A DNA stretch of 64,000 nucleotides from Thermoproteota archaeon (GTDB lineage: Archaea > Thermoproteota > Methanomethylicia > Culexarchaeales > Culexarchaeaceae). Positions 61,925 through 64,000 of the stretch are shown in pieces; the first letter of the stretch is position 1; each line of letters starts with the position of its first letter. A program made the position numbers and the translations under genes. The DNA lies in assembly GCA_011605825.1 (NCBI GenBank), contig JAAOZK010000003.1, positions 54,514 through 118,513 of the forward strand, in the 5' to 3' direction. Under the pieces are notes generated by a model that worked only from the letters and a program-made list of their open reading frames with translations, was not told the origin of the DNA and made no database searches.

Positions 61925-63115
61925 TTACTCGTATCTTAATGCTTCCACTGGATTCATTTTTGCAGCTTTCCATGATGGGTATGCTGATGATACTACTGCC
62001 ACCAATACTGCAATTGTCACTGACATGAGTATGTATGTTGGGGTTACTGTTGGCGTGTATGTGGATAGAACATTTTGGCCTGAAACATTGATTCTAGCGC
62101 TACCACTTAGCAGTATTGGTATTATGTATGCGATGGCTGCACCCAGTATTACTCCTATGCCGCTTCCGAGGATTCCAAGTATTAATCCTTGTGAGAGGTA
62201 TAATGCGAGGACCCCTCTATCCTTCATTCCAATAGCCTTAAGTATCCCTATCTCCCTAACCCTTTCCAATACTGATATTGTCATTATGTTGAATGTTCCA
62301 AGCCCTGCTGCCACGAAGGATGTTCCAGCAATTCCCACTAGTAATAGGCTTATTTGTGATGTTACTGCTTGAACTGTGCTTGTAATCTGCTTTATTGATG
62401 TTATGCTTGCTCTACTTCCAAACATGTATCTTATTAGCTCCATGACGCTGTCCACGTCATCAATGCTGTTTGTCTTCACTATAATTGCCGTGTATCCACT
62501 GGTTCTTAGTAGTAGTCTTAGGTAGTCTATTGGGATGAATATTGTTGTGTCCGGGTTTATTATTGTTGATGTTCCGTAGGAGTCGAGGATTCCCACTGTG
62601 ATCATCATTATGTTTCTAGATCCTATCTGAACCAGTATTGGTTGTCCAACATCATACCTGTATGCTCCTGTATCATCCACTGCTATGTTGTAGCCTATTA
62701 CTGCTTGGGGTGATGGTACATCGTAATATGCTTCCCCCTTAATTAGGTTTATGCTTCCCAATACTGTTTGCATATCTGTGGTGGAGGCTCCAAGTATTGT
62801 TATTCTATCATTTATTCCTGTGGCTCTTGCGGTGGTTATGAATATTGGAGCCACTTTTGCCACTCCACTTAACCCTTTAACATTTGATACGTCTACATCT
62901 GTGAATAGTCCTCCACTCCTAACAGTGACTATTATTGTGTTTGGTCCAAGTTTCTCCAGGGTTTTGAATATTTCATTGCTAACCCCTTCCACTTGTGCTG
63001 AGAGTGCAATTATACTTGTAACACCTACGGCTATTGCCAAAATCGTTAGTATAGTTCTAGTTCTCCTCTCCATTAACTGTTTCAATGCCAACTTCAATAA
63101 TCCCTTTAACTTCAT
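61925..63115 (-). CDS. ABC transporter permease, MacB/FtsX type
   Basis: 396 residues. An N-terminal helix (RTILTILAIAVGVTSIIALS), an extracellular MacB-like periplasmic domain (about 45-245), and three C-terminal helices (about 255-285, 305-335, 355-380) with KAIGMKDRGVLALYLSQG and SSAYPSWKAAKMNPVEALRY at the end. Such permeases couple ATP use to export or mechanical signalling at the membrane. The ATP-binding gene is not in the window. The ATG overlaps the stop of the surface-protein gene by 4 nt. Confidence 0.87.
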   Translation of the reverse strand: MKLKGLLKLALKQLMERRTRTILTILAIAVGVTSIIALSAQVEGVSNEIFKTLEKLGPNTIIVTVRSGGLFTDVDVSNVKGLSGVAKVAPIFITTARATGINDRITILGASTTDMQTVLGSINLIKGEAYYDVPSPQAVIGYNIAVDDTGAYRYDVGQPILVQIGSRNIMMITVGILDSYGTSTIINPDTTIFIPIDYLRLLLRTSGYTAIIVKTNSIDDVDSVMELIRYMFGSRASITSIKQITSTVQAVTSQISLLLVGIAGTSFVAAGLGTFNIMTISVLERVREIGILKAIGMKDRGVLALYLSQGLILGILGSGIGVILGAAIAYIIPILLSGSARINVSGQNVLSTYTPTVTPTYILMSVTIAVLVAVVSSAYPSWKAAKMNPVEALRYE

Positions 63116-64000
63116 TTCCTCCTCCGCCTCATTATCAGTACTCCCGAGACTATTACGATTATGGCTATTATGGATATTATGGTTAGTGGGCTTGTGAGGA
63201 TTGATATAAATGTGCCTCTGCTTTGTGTGGTGGTTGTGGTTGTCGATGTTGTTGGGGATATGTTTATCGTTATTTCAAATGTTTTTTCGCTTATGTTCCT
63301 GAGATTGTCCATATACCTTAATACTACTGGTAGTTTCACTTGTGTTAGTGTTGTGTTGAGTAGTTGTAGGTTTATTGTGAATGTTGTTGGCGTGTTAACA
63401 TCTATGTTTCCTATGTATACTGATCTGGATCCGAAGGGTTGTATTGGGAGGTTCTCCAGTATTGGGGTTGCATATATTGCATATGCTGTTGATGTTCCAA
63501 CATTTGTTATTGTTATGGTTATTGAGAAGGGTGTGTTTGGCCTTGGAGATGCGGGTATTATTGCCACGTCTGTTAATGTTAATTCTATGAATCCCCTCAA
63601 TAGCATTGTAATTTGCCGTGTGTCGCTGACTGATACATCCCTAGCTGTGTCATAGTAGGTTGTGGATATGGTTATGGTTCCAGTGGCTGCTGTGGTTAAT
63701 GGGACATATACATCTATTGGTATACTGCTGCTTTGCCATGGCTCTAAATCATCAATATACATGGTTGAGGATCCGAAAACCTTTATTGTGGCGTCTGTGG
63801 ATATGCTCATCTTTACATTCCTAATTGCGCTGTAGCCATTATTTGATATGGTTATGTTTAGTTTGTTTATTTTCCCTATATAGAGTTCTCCAGTACTTAA
63901 TTTTACATCCACTTTTGGTTGTGGGTCTTGTGGGTTTATTAGTGCTTGTATGCTCTTTGTTTCAGTGTAAATTGAGTTTCTAGGTCCAATGTATCTTATG
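63112..64000 (-). CDS. Cell-surface protein with CARDB-like domains and C-terminal anchor (5' truncated by window)
   Basis: The frame is open to the right edge; about 295 residues are visible. Two CARDB-like repeats (INKLNITISNNGYSAIRNVK; SITITITNVGTSTAYAIYAT), a Thr-rich linker TSTTTTTTQ, and a C-terminal transmembrane helix (IISIIAIIVIVSGVLI) followed by MRRRRK, so it is anchored with the domains outside. Similar to S-layer-associated proteins next to MacB-type permeases in archaea. The GTG at 63912 is only an internal codon. Confidence 0.8.
   Translation of the reverse strand, partial: IRYIGPRNSIYTETKSIQALINPQDPQPKVDVKLSTGELYIGKINKLNITISNNGYSAIRNVKMSISTDATIKVFGSSTMYIDDLEPWQSSSIPIDVYVPLTTAATGTITISTTYYDTARDVSVSDTRQITMLLRGFIELTLTDVAIIPASPRPNTPFSITITITNVGTSTAYAIYATPILENLPIQPFGSRSVYIGNIDVNTPTTFTINLQLLNTTLTQVKLPVVLRYMDNLRNISEKTFEITINISPTTSTTTTTTQSRGTFISILTSPLTIISIIAIIVIVSGVLIMRRRRK

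Noticed and set aside
1..64000. CRISPR arrays, insertion sequences, prophage or integrated plasmid
   Set aside because: No regularly spaced repeats, transposase, integrase or terminal inverted repeats were seen, and none of the tRNA genes is followed by a duplicated 3' end.

Overview
The window is archaeal chromosome. Evidence: two-subunit clamp loader (RfcS/RfcL), MCM next to a GINS subunit, Hel308, Orc1/Cdc6, eukaryote-type ribosomal proteins (eS4, eL14, eL19, eL32, eL34), Rpp29 inside the ribosomal operon, an archaeal class I CCA-adding enzyme, TATA-box promoters with GGAGGTGA-type ribosome binding sites and frequent TTG/GTG starts. A cbf5 gene interrupted by a small bulge-helix-bulge (BHB) intron, a Gly tRNA with a probable non-canonical intron, and the gins-mcm pair all point to the TACK side of Archaea (Thermoproteota/Crenarchaeota-like). 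I cannot name a genus. The DNA looks AT-rich and gene-dense, with many 4-nt overlaps. I see no insertion sequence, CRISPR array or prophage.

Layout. 1-2156: sugar-phosphate isomerase fragment, DUF1177 protein, small Cys-motif protein, tRNA-Gly(GCC). 2238-8171: nucleotide and tRNA-processing block (prs, tRNA G10 methyltransferase, RNase Z, UPF0201, UPF0200 kinase-like, ThpR, CCA-adding enzyme, tRNA-Pro). 8205-10493: nicotinate phosphoribosyltransferase and a histone-deacetylase-family hydrolase. 10593-13157: small coiled-coil gene, then on the minus strand a long coiled-coil protein, a probable winged-helix protein and a pilin-like protein. 13292-23710: an eight-gene plus-strand operon encoding a type IV filament-like machine (ATPase, membrane platform, a 1028-residue exported Ig-like protein, and five small proteins with N-terminal hydrophobic pilin-like segments). 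This is the least conventional part of the window and the best candidate for an undescribed system.

23722-34550: replication and information block (Hel308, MCM, Gins23 on minus; RfcS, RfcL on plus), TruA, MoaA, MoaC, ArsR-like regulator and Orc1/Cdc6. 34637-46976: mixed housekeeping (Tan1/THUMP protein, cyanophycinase-like peptidase, UPF0282 hydrolase, Lsm-winged-helix protein, tRNA-Gly(CCC), Asp/Glu-racemase-superfamily enzyme, H+-pyrophosphatase, HTH protein, DUF5679 zinc ribbon, peroxiredoxin, two divergent 3-TM proteins, tRNA-Phe, ThiI, saccharopine-dehydrogenase-like protein).

47071-60127: ribosomal protein superoperon on minus (uL22 to eL14, SecY, EMC3-like insertase, cytidylate kinase, cbf5, tRNA-Ser), with uS19 turned round onto the plus strand. 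60204-64000: MFS transporter, ferritin-like protein, MacB/FtsX-type permease and a truncated cell-surface protein.

The strongest single observation is the 23-nt intron in cbf5. Removing it restores the catalytic GTLDP motif exactly, and the RNA folds as a BHB with a 4-bp central helix and two 3-nt bulges. There is no gene-free stretch longer than 300 bases; the longest gap is 35180-35446.
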